Assembly: GCF_021462825.1 (NCBI RefSeq)
Contig: NZ_JAKEEB010000015.1
Coordinates: forward strand, 62,001-126,000
Source: Streptomyces glomeratus
GTDB taxonomy: Bacteria > Actinomycetota > Actinomycetes > Streptomycetales > Streptomycetaceae
Reading direction: 5' to 3'
Length of the DNA: 64,000 nucleotides
Shown: piece by piece, positions 50,727 to 59,654 of the stretch
Position numbering within the stretch: position 1 is the stretch's first letter
Layout: the number at the start of each line of letters is the position of its first letter
Notes under the pieces: model-generated
What the model saw: the letters and a program-made list of their open reading frames with translations, nothing else
What the model was told of the DNA's origin: nothing
Databases searched by the model: none
Position numbers and translations under genes: made by a program

Positions 50727-52313
50727 TCACTCCCTGCCGGCTCCCGCCGCCACGCGGCCCGACCCGGAACCGGACTCCGGCTCACCGCCGGGCAGCCCCA
50801 CCTCGTTCACCTGGGCCACCTGCGGCGCGCGATGCAACAGGCTCGTCACACCGCCCACCACCAGCGTGATCAGCACGCCGATCGGTACGAGCCACTGGGC
50901 CGCGATCGCGGTGGGCACCATCGCCCCGGCCACCGTGACGTCGATCTTGACCTCGCGCACGATGTAGGTCATCACCGCGACCGTCACCACGAAGGCCACC
51001 ATGGAGTCGACCTCGTTGGCCCGCTTGACCAGCCGCCCCAGCAGGAACGCGCCGAGCAGTGCGCCGTAGGTGTAGCCCGCGATGGTCAGGCCGGTCAGAT
51101 ACACATTGCCCGTGCCGGCGCTGAACGCACAGGCGAAGACGGCCATGAGCACCGCCCACACCAGCGTCATCACCCGGGCCAGCTTGAGCAGGGTCTCCTC
51201 GGAGGGGGTGCTGCGGAAGAAGCTGTGGATGATGTCGGCGACCGTCGAGTTCGACATGGAGTTCAGTGCCGAGGACAGCGAGCCCATCGCGGCGCCGAGG
51301 ATGCCGGCCACGAGCAGACCGGAGATCACCACGGGCAGCCCGTGCAGGATGAAGTTCGGGTAGAGGTTGTCGGAGCTGGTCAGGCCCAGGTCCTTGAAGC
51401 CCTTGCCCTGGTTGTACGACCACAGCAGCGCGCCGACGAGGGAGAAGGCGGCGAACTGGAGGGTGACGAAGACACCCGAGGCGATCATGGCCTTCTGGCC
51501 GTCACGCAGCGAGCGGGTGGCCAGGACGCGCTGGACGATCAGCTGGTCGGAGCCGTGGCTGGCCATCGCGAAGATGGCGCCGCCGATGATCGCGGTCGGC
51601 AGGGCGAACGGGCTGGTGAGGATGTGCGCCAGGTCGAAGTTGGTGTCGAAGAGCCTGAAGTGGCCGGTGTGCAGTGCGCCGGCGAGGCCGTCACCGCCGA
51701 CGTGGCCGGACAGCACGGCGATGGTGAGGATCGCTCCGCCCAGGTACAGACCCATCTGGATGGCGTCGGTCCAGATGACCGCCTTGATGCCACCGAGGTA
51801 GGTGTAGACGACGGTGATCACCGTGAGCACGATGATGATGACGCGGTAGCTCGAGTGCACGCCGAACTCGTCGAGCAGCAGCTTGATCGGGATCGCGGAG
51901 GCGAACAGCCGGACGCCCTCGGCGAGGAGCCGGGTGAAGACGAAGGTCACCGAGGCGAGCCCCTGCAGCTTGAGCCCGAATCTGCTTCCCAGGTACTGGT
52001 ACGCGCTGACGAAGCCGCCGCGCTTGTACAGGGGAATCAGCACGGTGGCCACGACGACGCGTCCGATCACATAGCCGAGGGCCAGTTCGACGTTGCCGAA
52101 CCCCTGGCCGCTGTAGGCACCGCCGGGCACGCTGATGACGGTGAGCACACTGGTCTCGGTGGCGACCACGGAGAACGAGACGGTCCACCACGGCATGTGG
52201 CCTTCGCCGACGAAGTAGTCCTTCGCCGTTCTCTGCCGTCCGGCCAGGCGCAGTCCGATCACGGCGATGGCGACCAGATAGACGACGACCACCACGAGGT
52301 CGAGTCGGCGCAC
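50727..52313 (-). CDS. Sodium:solute symporter (SSS family)
   Basis: 528 residues with about 13 TM helices. The SSS signature region GGIKAVIWTDAIQMGLYLGG and the Na+-site helix start FVGEGHMPWWTVSFSVVATE are clear, and GAAMGSLSSALNSMSNSTVA matches the family's TM8-9 signature. The C-terminal tail is Gly/Ser-rich. Set between an amino-sugar kinase and AnmK, it probably imports MurNAc, anhydro-MurNAc or GlcNAc-type sugars in place of a PTS permease (inference from context). It is 8 nt downstream of the kinase gene, hence one operon. Confidence 0.92.
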   Translation of the reverse strand: MRRLDLVVVVVYLVAIAVIGLRLAGRQRTAKDYFVGEGHMPWWTVSFSVVATETSVLTVISVPGGAYSGQGFGNVELALGYVIGRVVVATVLIPLYKRGGFVSAYQYLGSRFGLKLQGLASVTFVFTRLLAEGVRLFASAIPIKLLLDEFGVHSSYRVIIIVLTVITVVYTYLGGIKAVIWTDAIQMGLYLGGAILTIAVLSGHVGGDGLAGALHTGHFRLFDTNFDLAHILTSPFALPTAIIGGAIFAMASHGSDQLIVQRVLATRSLRDGQKAMIASGVFVTLQFAAFSLVGALLWSYNQGKGFKDLGLTSSDNLYPNFILHGLPVVISGLLVAGILGAAMGSLSSALNSMSNSTVADIIHSFFRSTPSEETLLKLARVMTLVWAVLMAVFACAFSAGTGNVYLTGLTIAGYTYGALLGAFLLGRLVKRANEVDSMVAFVVTVAVMTYIVREVKIDVTVAGAMVPTAIAAQWLVPIGVLITLVVGGVTSLLHRAPQVAQVNEVGLPGGEPESGSGSGRVAAGAGRE

Positions 52314-52321
52314 GCTCTCTC

Positions 52322-53323
52322 CTAGGCATCGGCCGCCGGGGTCACCGGCGGGGTGGGGACAGTGGGGAGGGGTGCCGTCCGCCGTACGCGGGCGACATGG
52401 GCTTCGTGCGGAGCCGAGGCGTCCAGCGCCAGCAGGCGCGCCCCGTCCAGTGGGTCCCCGAGCGGGGGCCGCAGGTGAAGGGGGCGCGGAGAGCCGGTGA
52501 GCGCTGTCCTGAGCGGGCCGAGGAGCGGTTCACCCAGGCCGGTGAGCCCGCCGGTGACGGTGACGGGCAGCGTGTCGCCGCCGCCGATCCGGCGCGCGGC
52601 CGTGAGCACGGCCTCGCCGAGCGCGGCGGCGGCGTCCCGGACGATCGCGGAGGCAACGGCGTCACCCGCGGCGGCGGCCCGGGCCACGTCCGGGGCGAAG
52701 GACGCGGCGGTACGGGCGGGGTTGCCGTCCCGTCCGACGGCCGAGGGCATCCGGTCGGGGTCGCCGAAGCGCTCGACGGCGGCGGCCAGCAGCGCGGTGT
52801 CCGGTCCGCGTCCGTCGTGGGCGCGGAGCGCGGCCCGCAGTCCCGCCGCACCGATCCAGGCGCCGCTGCCCTCGTCACCGAGCCAGGGTCCCCAGCCGTC
52901 GACGCGGGCGTACGATCCGTCGTCCCCGATGCCGATGGCGACGGAGCCGGTGCCGATCGCGAGCACCACTCCGGTGCGGCCGCCGAGGGCGCCCGCGTGG
53001 GCGGTTACGGCGTCGCTGGTGACGGCCACCTCCTCCGTGGGCAGGTCGTCGAGGAGCAGGGTGGCCAGTTCACGGGCCGCCTCCGGTGCGGCGGCCGCCC
53101 CCGCGGCCCCGACGCAGACCGTCGCCAGCCGCTGTGGGGGCTCCTGCTCCAGGAGCGGGAGGACCGCGGCGGACACGGCGGCACGGGCCGCTGCCACTCC
53201 GTTGTCGGCGGCGAGCCCGGGGGCACCGGGTACCTCGTGGACGTCATGGGCGGGTTGGCCGCCGCTCCACAGCACGGCACGACAGCCGGTCTTGCCGAGG
53301 TCCACCGCCACTGCTGCTGTCAT
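52322..53323 (-). CDS. BadF/BadG-type N-acetylglucosamine kinase-like protein
   Basis: 333 residues, ASKHA fold. Phosphate-1 is VAVDLGKTGCRAVLW (5-19), GRTGVVLAIGTGSVAIGIG (about 114-132) is phosphate-2, and GWGPWLGDEGSGAWIGAAGL is the amino-sugar kinase signature of eukaryotic-type NAGK/BadF proteins. VTVTGGLTGLGEPLLG is the adenosine loop. It probably phosphorylates GlcNAc or a related amino sugar delivered by the symporter. It is the first gene of the minus-strand operon, divergent from murR. Confidence 0.87.
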   Translation of the reverse strand: MTAAVAVDLGKTGCRAVLWSGGQPAHDVHEVPGAPGLAADNGVAAARAAVSAAVLPLLEQEPPQRLATVCVGAAGAAAAPEAARELATLLLDDLPTEEVAVTSDAVTAHAGALGGRTGVVLAIGTGSVAIGIGDDGSYARVDGWGPWLGDEGSGAWIGAAGLRAALRAHDGRGPDTALLAAAVERFGDPDRMPSAVGRDGNPARTAASFAPDVARAAAAGDAVASAIVRDAAAALGEAVLTAARRIGGGDTLPVTVTGGLTGLGEPLLGPLRTALTGSPRPLHLRPPLGDPLDGARLLALDASAPHEAHVARVRRTAPLPTVPTPPVTPAADA

Positions 53324-53414
53324 GGGGCACGCCTTCGTGTCTCCAGGGATCCGGCGCGTCGGACGGTCACGGGACGGCCGCCGGGCCGGTGACCGGCCGG
53401 ATCGCGGTCCAGCG

Positions 53415-53506
53415 AGTATCCGAAGGCCGACCTCCGAATGTCAATAAGTAACCTCTCATAGCCAGGCGCGTAACTTTTTGACGCACCACCGAGGCGTGGT
53501 TAATGT
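53415..53506. promoter_or_regulatory. Divergent promoters between the kinase and MurR genes
   Basis: Plus strand: TTGACG (53478-53483), 17 nt, TAATGT (53501-53506), pointing at murR. Minus strand: TTGACA (53444-53439), 18 nt, GATACT (53420-53415), pointing at the kinase-symporter operon. The AT-rich block between them (53439-53480), with direct GTAAC copies at 53447-53451 and 53470-53474, is a likely MurR binding region. Confidence 0.55.
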
Positions 53507-53536
53507 GTCGCCCACCCACTCAGGAGGGAACGGCCC

Positions 53537-54484
53537 ATGGCCCGCCAGGAACGATCCCGCACACCGGCCCGGCCGGCGGAGGACACCACTCCCGCCGCCA
53601 CCCTGGCGCGCATCCGCGCGGCGCTGCCGACCCTCGCCCCCTCGGAACGGAGGGTGGCCGACGCCGTCCTGGCCGATCCGGGGCAGGCCTCGGAGCTGTC
53701 CATCAGCGCCCTCGGTGAGAAGGCCGACACCTCGGTGGCCACCGTGATGCGCTTCTGCCGGGCCATAGGCATCACCAACTACCCCCAGCTGCGCCTCGCC
53801 CTGGCCGCGGCCGCCGCCCACGAGCACGCTGTCGGCGGCGAACGCCCGGCGCCGGGCACCGACATCAGCGCCACCGACACACTGGACGAGATCGTCAAGA
53901 AGATCATCTACAACGAGGTGCGCGCCCTGGAGGACTCCGGGGCCGGGCTGGATCTCCAGGCGCTGGGCCGTGCGGTGGACGCCGTGGCCGGGGCCCGGCG
54001 GATCGACATCTTCGGCGTCGGCGCCAGCGCCTTCGTCGGCCAGGACCTGCATCAGAAGCTGCACCGCATCGGCCACATGGCCTTCATCTGGACCGACCGG
54101 CACGCCGCCCTCACCGCCGCCGCCCTCCTCGGGCCCGGTGACGTGGCCCTCGCCATCTCCCACTCCGGGGAGACCGAGGACACCCTCGAGCCCCTCCAGG
54201 CCGCCGCCGAACGCGGCGCCACCACCATCGCCCTCACCAACGTCCCGCGCTCCACCCTCGCGGAGAGCGCGGACCTCGTGCTGACGACATGCGCCCGGGA
54301 GACCCCCTTCCGCTCCGGTGCGACCGTCAGCCGCATCGCGCAACTCGCGCTGGTGGATTGCCTGTTCGTCGGGGTTGCGCAGCGCTCCTTCGACGAGACG
54401 ACCGCGGCGCTGGAGAAGGCCTACGGGGCCATCCAGCGCCGCAGGCGCCCGCAGCCTCCCCGCCGCACATCCGCCGGCGACTGA
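53537..54484 (+). CDS. murR: MurR/RpiR-family transcriptional regulator
   Basis: 315 residues. The N-terminal RpiR HTH is about 24-95 (LPTLAPSERRVADAVLADPG, ISALGEKADTSVATVMRFCR). The C-terminal SIS sugar-phosphate domain is about 140-290 (IDIFGVGASAFVGQDLHQKL, VALAISHSGETEDTLE, GATTIALTNVPRS). In this context it should sense MurNAc-6-phosphate or GlcNAc-6-phosphate and control both divergent units. GGAGGGAA is 6 nt upstream of the ATG. murQ follows 74 nt later. Confidence 0.9.
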   Translation: MARQERSRTPARPAEDTTPAATLARIRAALPTLAPSERRVADAVLADPGQASELSISALGEKADTSVATVMRFCRAIGITNYPQLRLALAAAAAHEHAVGGERPAPGTDISATDTLDEIVKKIIYNEVRALEDSGAGLDLQALGRAVDAVAGARRIDIFGVGASAFVGQDLHQKLHRIGHMAFIWTDRHAALTAAALLGPGDVALAISHSGETEDTLEPLQAAAERGATTIALTNVPRSTLAESADLVLTTCARETPFRSGATVSRIAQLALVDCLFVGVAQRSFDETTAALEKAYGAIQRRRRPQPPRRTSAGD

Positions 54485-54558
54485 CCGCCGACGCCGCTTC
54501 TCCCTCCGCATCCTTCAGCACCGCCCCTCAGCACCATCCTTGAAAGGACGACCGCGCC

Positions 54559-55485
54559 GTGGACCTCAGCACACTGGCCACAGAGAGCCGCAACGAGCGG
54601 ACCGCAGAGCTGGACCGCATGCCGGTCTCCGAACTGCTCTCGGTCATGAACGCCGAGGACCAGACCGTCGCCCTCGCGGTCCGTGATGCCCTCCCGGAGA
54701 TCGGGTCGGCCGTCGAAGCGATCACGGAGTCCCTGCGCCGGGGCGGACGGCTGATCTACATCGGTGCCGGCACCAGCGGCCGCATCGGCCTGCTCGACGC
54801 GGTCGAGTGCCCGCCCACCTTCGGCACCTCCCCCGAGCAGGTGGTGGGCCTGCTGTCCGGAGGCCCGGACGCCTTCGTCGTGGCGGTCGAGGGGGCCGAG
54901 GACGAACCCGAGAGGGCGGCCGCCGACCTCGACGAGGTCGGCGTGGACGACAAGGACACGGTCGTCGGACTCGCCGCCAGTGGCCGTACCCCCTATGTGA
55001 TCGGCGGCCTGAAGCACGCCGCCGCCAAGGGAGCCGTCACGGTGTCGGTCGCCTGTAACCGCGACGCGGTCGTCAGCCGCTACGCCGACATCCCGATCGA
55101 GGTCTCCACCGGCCCCGAGCTCCTGACCGGGTCGACCCGCCTCAAGGGCGGCACCGCCGAGAAGATGGTCTGCAACATGCTCTCGACCGCGTCGATGGTG
55201 CGCGTGGGCAAGGTCTACGGGAACCTCATGGTCGACGTCCGGGCCAGCAACGACAAGCTCGTCGACCGCGCCCGCCGCATGGTCGTCGAGGCCACCGGCA
55301 CCGACCCCGACACGGCCGCGGAGGCTCTGCAGGCGGCCGGCGGCCACGCCAAGACCGCCATCGTCATGCTGCTCACCCACTCCACCGCTCAGGAGGCCGC
55401 CCGAGCCCTGGAGCAGGCAGCCGGTGACACCCGGACCGCCATCGCAGGTTCGAAGGCGGAGGCGCACGGATCGGCTGGTTCCTGA
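54559..55485 (+). CDS. murQ: N-acetylmuramic acid 6-phosphate etherase
   Basis: 308 residues. The SIS domain signature IYIGAGTSGRIGLLDAVECP (about 70-89) includes the family's catalytic Glu. NRDAVVSRYADIPIEVSTGP, TGSTRLKGGTAEKMVCNMLS and YGNLMVDVRASNDKLVDRA are the MurQ core. It splits MurNAc-6-phosphate into GlcNAc-6-phosphate and D-lactate. It completes the AnmK-kinase-MurQ route in one cluster. TGAAAGGA precedes GTG 54559. Confidence 0.96.
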   Translation: MDLSTLATESRNERTAELDRMPVSELLSVMNAEDQTVALAVRDALPEIGSAVEAITESLRRGGRLIYIGAGTSGRIGLLDAVECPPTFGTSPEQVVGLLSGGPDAFVVAVEGAEDEPERAAADLDEVGVDDKDTVVGLAASGRTPYVIGGLKHAAAKGAVTVSVACNRDAVVSRYADIPIEVSTGPELLTGSTRLKGGTAEKMVCNMLSTASMVRVGKVYGNLMVDVRASNDKLVDRARRMVVEATGTDPDTAAEALQAAGGHAKTAIVMLLTHSTAQEAARALEQAAGDTRTAIAGSKAEAHGSAGS

Positions 55486-55786
55486 TCCAGGCCCTACGGA
55501 CCCGAAGCGCCCGCGGCGCTCTCTCGTGTCCGCGCACCGTCGGCCCATCGCGGCCGGCGACGCCCTGACCCGCAACCTCGACGAACCACCCACGATGGGG
55601 CACGGACCTGAACGGGTGAACCGCCTCCGGACTCCGCTGTGCCTCGTCGACCCGTCGGTGTCCGCGTATCTCCCGCCCCCGCACCCCGAGCCTGCCCGGC
55701 CTCCGGCATAGCAGCCGGGCGAGAGCGCGCTTCTTCCCTCACTCTGTAGTGGAGGAGGGGGATGGGACGACGGAGGGAGCGGCGAG
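55486..55786. other. Gap, nothing recognised
   Basis: About 300 nt after murQ. No coding frame, hairpin or promoter that I can defend; the ferredoxin ribosome binding site (GGGAGCGGCGAG) lies at its end. Confidence 0.4.
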
Positions 55787-55996
55787 ATGCAGATCGTTGT
55801 GGACCTCACGCTCTGCCAGGGCTATGCGCAGTGCGTGTTCCTCGCCCCGGAGGTGTTCCGGCTGCACGGGGAGGAGGCATTGCTCTACACACCGACCGTC
55901 CCCGACGATCAGCTGGAGCGCGTACGCCAGGCCGCGGCGGCGTGTCCCGTGCAGGCCATCCTCGTCGGTGAGGAGGTGAGCGCGGGTGACCGATGA
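55787..55996 (+). CDS. 3Fe-4S ferredoxin (P450 partner)
   Basis: 69 residues. CQGYAQCVF and the late ACPVQAI give the three-Cys plus non-Cys pattern (C-x5-C ... CP) of [3Fe-4S] ferredoxins that feed actinobacterial P450s. The ligand position between the first and last Cys is Ala/Tyr rather than Cys, as usual for these. It overlaps the reductase gene by 11 nt, and the P450 follows, forming a complete electron-transfer operon. Confidence 0.92.
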   Translation: MQIVVDLTLCQGYAQCVFLAPEVFRLHGEEALLYTPTVPDDQLERVRQAAAACPVQAILVGEEVSAGDR

Positions 55997-57353
55997 CCTG
56001 CGCAAGGGCCGAATCGTCATCGTCGGCGCGTCGCTGGCCGGGTTGAGGGCCGCCGAGACGCTGCGCGAAGAGGGTTTCACCGGCTCACTCACCGTGGTGG
56101 GGGATGAGGCCTACCCGCCCTACGACAGGCCCCCGCTGTCCAAGCAGGTGCTGCTCGGCCAGACGGCGCCGGACGCCACCGGGCTGCCGATACGCCGGGA
56201 CCCGGACGCCGAGTGGCGGCTGGGGGTGCGGGCCACTGGTCTGGACCCGATGGGGAAGCGGGTGCTGCTGTCCGATGGAGACCCGCTGCCGTTCGACCGG
56301 CTGCTGATCGCCACCGGCACCCGGGCGCGGCCCTGGCCCAACCCGGAGGAGGCCGCCCTGGAAGGGGTGTTCACTCTGCGCACCTGCGATGACGCCGGGG
56401 GCCTGGCCGCGCGGCTGGCCGCCGGGCCACGGCGGGTGCTGGTCATCGGCGGGGGCTTCACCGGCTCGGAGATCGCCTCGGCCTGCCGGGAACGGGGATT
56501 GGAGGTGACGGTCGCCGAACGCGGCCCTGGCCCCCTGGTCGGGGCGCTCGGCGGGACGCTGTCGAAGCTTGCCGCCGCGATGCATCGGGGCCACGGGGTG
56601 GACCTTCGGTGCGGGGTGACGGTCACCGCCCTGCACGGCGACGGCGGCGGCCGGTTCATCGGAGCGGACCTGTCCGACGGCAGCCGTGTGGAGGCGGACG
56701 TGTGCGTCGTGGCGTTGGGCGCGGTGCGCAACGTCGAATGGCTGGCGGACGCCGGCCTTGCCGCGGGCCCGCGCGGTGTCGCCTGCGACGCGGGGTGCCG
56801 GGCCTTCAACATGTACGGAATCGTCACCGACGACGTCTTCGTGGCCGGTGACGTCTCCCGCTTCCCGCACCCCTTGTTCGAGTACCAGATGCTCTCCCTG
56901 GAGCACTGGGGCAACGCGGTCGCGCAGGCCGAGGTGGCGGCCCACAACATGGTGAGTCCGGGCCCGCTGAGGCGTCCCCACCTTGCGGTGCCGATGTTCT
57001 GGTCGAGCCAGTTCGGGCTCAACATCAAATCTGTGGGCGTCCCCTCCTTCTCCGACCAGGTGGTCATCGCCCAGGGTTCCCTGGAGGCGCGCCGTCTGGC
57101 GATGGTGTACGGCTACCGGGGGAGGGTCACCGCCGCGGTCACCGTCAACATGGCCAAGTCGCTGGAGTACTACCAGCACCTGATCGAGACCGCCGCTCCG
57201 TTCCCGCCCGCCCCCGGCGCGGCGGACCGTCCGATGGCGGCCGAGATCCCGGTTCCCTCCGATGTGCCGGACCCGAAGGGGCTCTCCCACGGCCCCACCG
57301 TCGCGCTCACCGGCTATCTGCCGGACCGCCGGCTGACCGTGGTGCAGCACTGA
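55986..57353 (+). CDS. FAD-dependent ferredoxin reductase
   Basis: 455 residues. The FAD GxGxxG variant is VIVGASLAGLRAAETL (about 11-26), DEAYPPYDRPPLSKQVLL is the BphA4/putidaredoxin-reductase signature, the NAD(P) loop is VIGGGFTGSEIASACRERG (about 155-173), and DVFVAGDVSRFPHPLFEYQM is the second FAD motif. It passes electrons from NAD(P)H to the 3Fe-4S ferredoxin encoded just upstream. The last 45 residues are a Pro-rich extension. Confidence 0.93.
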   Translation: MTDDLRKGRIVIVGASLAGLRAAETLREEGFTGSLTVVGDEAYPPYDRPPLSKQVLLGQTAPDATGLPIRRDPDAEWRLGVRATGLDPMGKRVLLSDGDPLPFDRLLIATGTRARPWPNPEEAALEGVFTLRTCDDAGGLAARLAAGPRRVLVIGGGFTGSEIASACRERGLEVTVAERGPGPLVGALGGTLSKLAAAMHRGHGVDLRCGVTVTALHGDGGGRFIGADLSDGSRVEADVCVVALGAVRNVEWLADAGLAAGPRGVACDAGCRAFNMYGIVTDDVFVAGDVSRFPHPLFEYQMLSLEHWGNAVAQAEVAAHNMVSPGPLRRPHLAVPMFWSSQFGLNIKSVGVPSFSDQVVIAQGSLEARRLAMVYGYRGRVTAAVTVNMAKSLEYYQHLIETAAPFPPAPGAADRPMAAEIPVPSDVPDPKGLSHGPTVALTGYLPDRRLTVVQH

Positions 57354-57389
57354 GGCTGACGCTTCCACCCGTCCCCGAGGAGCCCCAAC

Positions 57390-58601
57390 ATGACCGAGGA
57401 CACCCTGCTGGAACGGATCACCGACTACGCCAACCGCCCCGACCCCTACCCGCTGTACGCGGAACTCCGCGAAGCGGGGCCCGTGGTGCGGCAGGCGGAC
57501 GGCAGCTACCTTGTCGGCACGTACCACGAGATCGCCGCTCTGCTCCACGATCCACGGATCAGCGCCGATCCGAGAAGCCGTCCGGCCTCGGCCGGTGATC
57601 TGTACGAGGAAGGTGCGCAGCCGCCCTTCCTGCGGCTCGACGACCCCGAACACCACAGACTGCGCACCCTGGCCATGCGGCCGTTCGGACCACCGCACAG
57701 CCCGGGCCGGGTCGACGCCATGCGCGGCCAGATCGCCGACATCACCCGGGAACTGCTCCAAGGGTTCCGGGACCGCGAACAGATCGACATCGTCGACGAC
57801 TTCGCCTACCCGCTGCCCGTCACGGTGATCTGCCGACTGCTCGGTGTGCCACGAGAGGACGAACCGCTCTTCCGGGAATGGTCCGACGTCCTCGTCGCGG
57901 GCGCCGACGTCAAGCCCGGAGAGGACACCACCGAGCGGAACCAGGCGACCCAACAGGCACGGGCCGAGATGGGCCGGTACCTGCTGGACCTCGCCGAACG
58001 GCGCCGCACCCATCCGAGCGACGATCTGCTGTCCGCCTTCGTCAACGAACCCGACCCGGCCCTGCGGCTCACCCGCGAGGAACTCGCGCAAACGGCGGTC
58101 CTGTTGCTGATCGCCGGGCACGAGACCACGGTCAACCTGATCACCAACGGGGTCCTCACCCTGCTGCGCCAGCCCGACCAGCTGGACCGGCTGCGCCGCG
58201 AACCCGGCCTGCTGCCCAGCGCGGTGGAGGAACTGCTGCGCTACGAGCCCCCGGTCCACATGCGGGAACGTATCCCCCTGGCCGACATCGGCCTCGCCGG
58301 CACCACGCTTCCCACCGGCAGCACCGTGGTGCTCGCGCTGGCCTCGGGCAACCGCGACCCCAAGCGGTTCCACGACCCCGACCGGTTCGAGCCGGCCCGC
58401 CCGGACAATCAGCACCTGGGCTTCGGCAGCGGCATCCACCTCTGCTACGGCGGACCGCTCGCCCGCATCGAAGCCCAGACCGCACTCGGCGCACTGATCC
58501 CCCTGCTGGGTACCGCGGCCCTGGTCCAGGACCCGCCCCCCCTACCGGCAGAACGCCATGCTCCGCGGCCCCCGCCACCTCCTCCTCGGCGGGATCAGTA
58601 A
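57390..58601 (+). CDS. Cytochrome P450 with 3' frameshift
   Basis: 403 residues as encoded. The I-helix oxygen motif is LLIAGHETTVNL (about 233-244), ExxR lies in AVEELLRYEPP, and the heme loop is LGFGSGIHLCYGGPLAR with its Cys ligand. A run of seven C at 58536-58542 shifts the frame. With six C the end would read DPPPYRQNAMLRGPRHLLL and stop at 58608, which is the normal conserved C-terminus of this P450 group; as given it ends in Pro-rich sequence. Only the final 20 or so residues are changed, so the heme core is intact. Substrate unknown; ferredoxin and reductase are encoded upstream. Confidence 0.9.
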   Translation: MTEDTLLERITDYANRPDPYPLYAELREAGPVVRQADGSYLVGTYHEIAALLHDPRISADPRSRPASAGDLYEEGAQPPFLRLDDPEHHRLRTLAMRPFGPPHSPGRVDAMRGQIADITRELLQGFRDREQIDIVDDFAYPLPVTVICRLLGVPREDEPLFREWSDVLVAGADVKPGEDTTERNQATQQARAEMGRYLLDLAERRRTHPSDDLLSAFVNEPDPALRLTREELAQTAVLLLIAGHETTVNLITNGVLTLLRQPDQLDRLRREPGLLPSAVEELLRYEPPVHMRERIPLADIGLAGTTLPTGSTVVLALASGNRDPKRFHDPDRFEPARPDNQHLGFGSGIHLCYGGPLARIEAQTALGALIPLLGTAALVQDPPPLPAERHAPRPPPPPPRRDQ

Positions 58602-58798
58602 CCACTGAGGAGAGTGCGCACCGTTTGCAGTGCCTCAGGCCCCGCGTCACTGTGCCAGCGTGAGGGGTCCGCAGGGCGACGTCCCCAGAAGAAGTACGCG
58701 AACGGCCACATCGCTCTCGAGCGTGGCCGGCCCCTCCTGGGCGACCAGACGCATACTGCTGCCCTCTGCGATGGGCGTGACGGCGGCACGCTCCTGAG

Positions 58799-58829
58799 TT
58801 GACCCTCCCCCTACGTCAGGCTTCAGGCT
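58799..58829 (+). promoter_or_regulatory. Putative MerR-type promoter with long spacer
   Basis: TTGACC (58799-58804) and CAGGCT (58824-58829) are 19 nt apart, the overlong spacing typical of MerR-activated promoters. The spacer holds CCTACGTCAGG, an imperfect palindrome. The regulator start is 25 nt downstream, so autoregulation is likely, as for tipA. The stretch 58609-58798 before it shows no gene I can support. Confidence 0.45.
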
Positions 58830-58853
58830 GTATGCCGACGAAAGGGCAGGTGG

Positions 58854-59654
58854 GTGAGCTACTCAGTGGGACAGGTCTCGGCATTCGCCGGGGTGACGGT
58901 GCGAACGCTGCATCACTACGACAAGGCGGGGCTGCTGTCACCGAGCGGCCGCAGTCAAACCGGCTACCGGCTCTACAGCGACGCCGACCTGGTCCGTCTC
59001 CAGCAGATCCTCTTCTATCGCGAGCTCGGCTTCACCCTCGATGAGATCGCCGCGATCCTCAAGGATCCACAGGCGAACGCCCTGGAGCATCTGCACGCCC
59101 GGCAGCGGCAGTTGCGTGCGGAGATCGACCGGCTGCAGCAGCTTGCCGAGGTGGCGGAACGGGCCATCGAGGTCCAGCGGACCGGGGTGTCCCTGACCCC
59201 TCAGGAACGCTTCGAGGTCTTCGGTGAGATCACCTTCGACCTGAGCTACGCCACACAGGCAGAGCTCAAGTGGGCGCACTCGGAGGGACAGCGCGAGGCG
59301 ATGGCGCGCGCGGCCGCCCACACCAAGGAGGACTGGCGGCAGCTCATGGGCGAGTCTTCCGCCTGGCGCGCGGAACTGCTCGCGGCCTTCGACGAGGGGG
59401 AGCCGAGTGACGGCGAGCGGGCCATGGACCTGGCCGAGGAACACCGTCTGCACGTCTCACGCTGGTTCACCTCCTGCCCACCCGGCATGCACCGGCGCAT
59501 CGCGGACGACTTCGTCGCCGACCCACGCGCCTTCGCCTTGGTCGTGCCGCCGTCACAGCAACGTCCGGGCCTGGCCGCCTACCTGTGCAAGGCGGTTCAC
59601 GCCAATGCGGCCCGCCGCGCAGGCGTCCGTACCGACTCCGAGGGGGACCGATGA
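58854..59654 (+). CDS. MerR-family regulator with TipAS drug-binding domain
   Basis: 266 residues. The N-terminal MerR winged helix (SVGQVSAFAGVTVRTLHHYD, GLLSPSGRSQTGYRLYSDAD) is followed by a coiled coil (about 80-115) and a C-terminal TipAS-type domain (about 130-250; TKEDWRQLMGESSAWRAELL, HRLHVSRWFTSCPPGMHRRI). TipAS domains bind thiopeptides and other drugs. GTG 58854 is used; AAAGGGCAGG is upstream. The stop overlaps the ATG of the glycosyltransferase (ATGA at 59651), so the two are coupled. Confidence 0.92.
   Translation: MSYSVGQVSAFAGVTVRTLHHYDKAGLLSPSGRSQTGYRLYSDADLVRLQQILFYRELGFTLDEIAAILKDPQANALEHLHARQRQLRAEIDRLQQLAEVAERAIEVQRTGVSLTPQERFEVFGEITFDLSYATQAELKWAHSEGQREAMARAAAHTKEDWRQLMGESSAWRAELLAAFDEGEPSDGERAMDLAEEHRLHVSRWFTSCPPGMHRRIADDFVADPRAFALVVPPSQQRPGLAAYLCKAVHANAARRAGVRTDSEGDR

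Noticed and set aside
49461..52325. 954-codon open frame on the plus strand opposite anmK and the symporter
   Set aside because: Shadow frame; Gly/Gln/His/Arg-rich with no fold signature, while the opposite strand has two unmistakable families.
56085..58439. 784-codon minus-strand frame opposite the reductase and P450
   Set aside because: Shadow of the P450 operon; composition not protein-like.
58614..58802. 62-codon ORF between P450 and MerR genes
   Set aside because: No ribosome binding site, no family, overlaps the MerR promoter; the opposite strand is also open.
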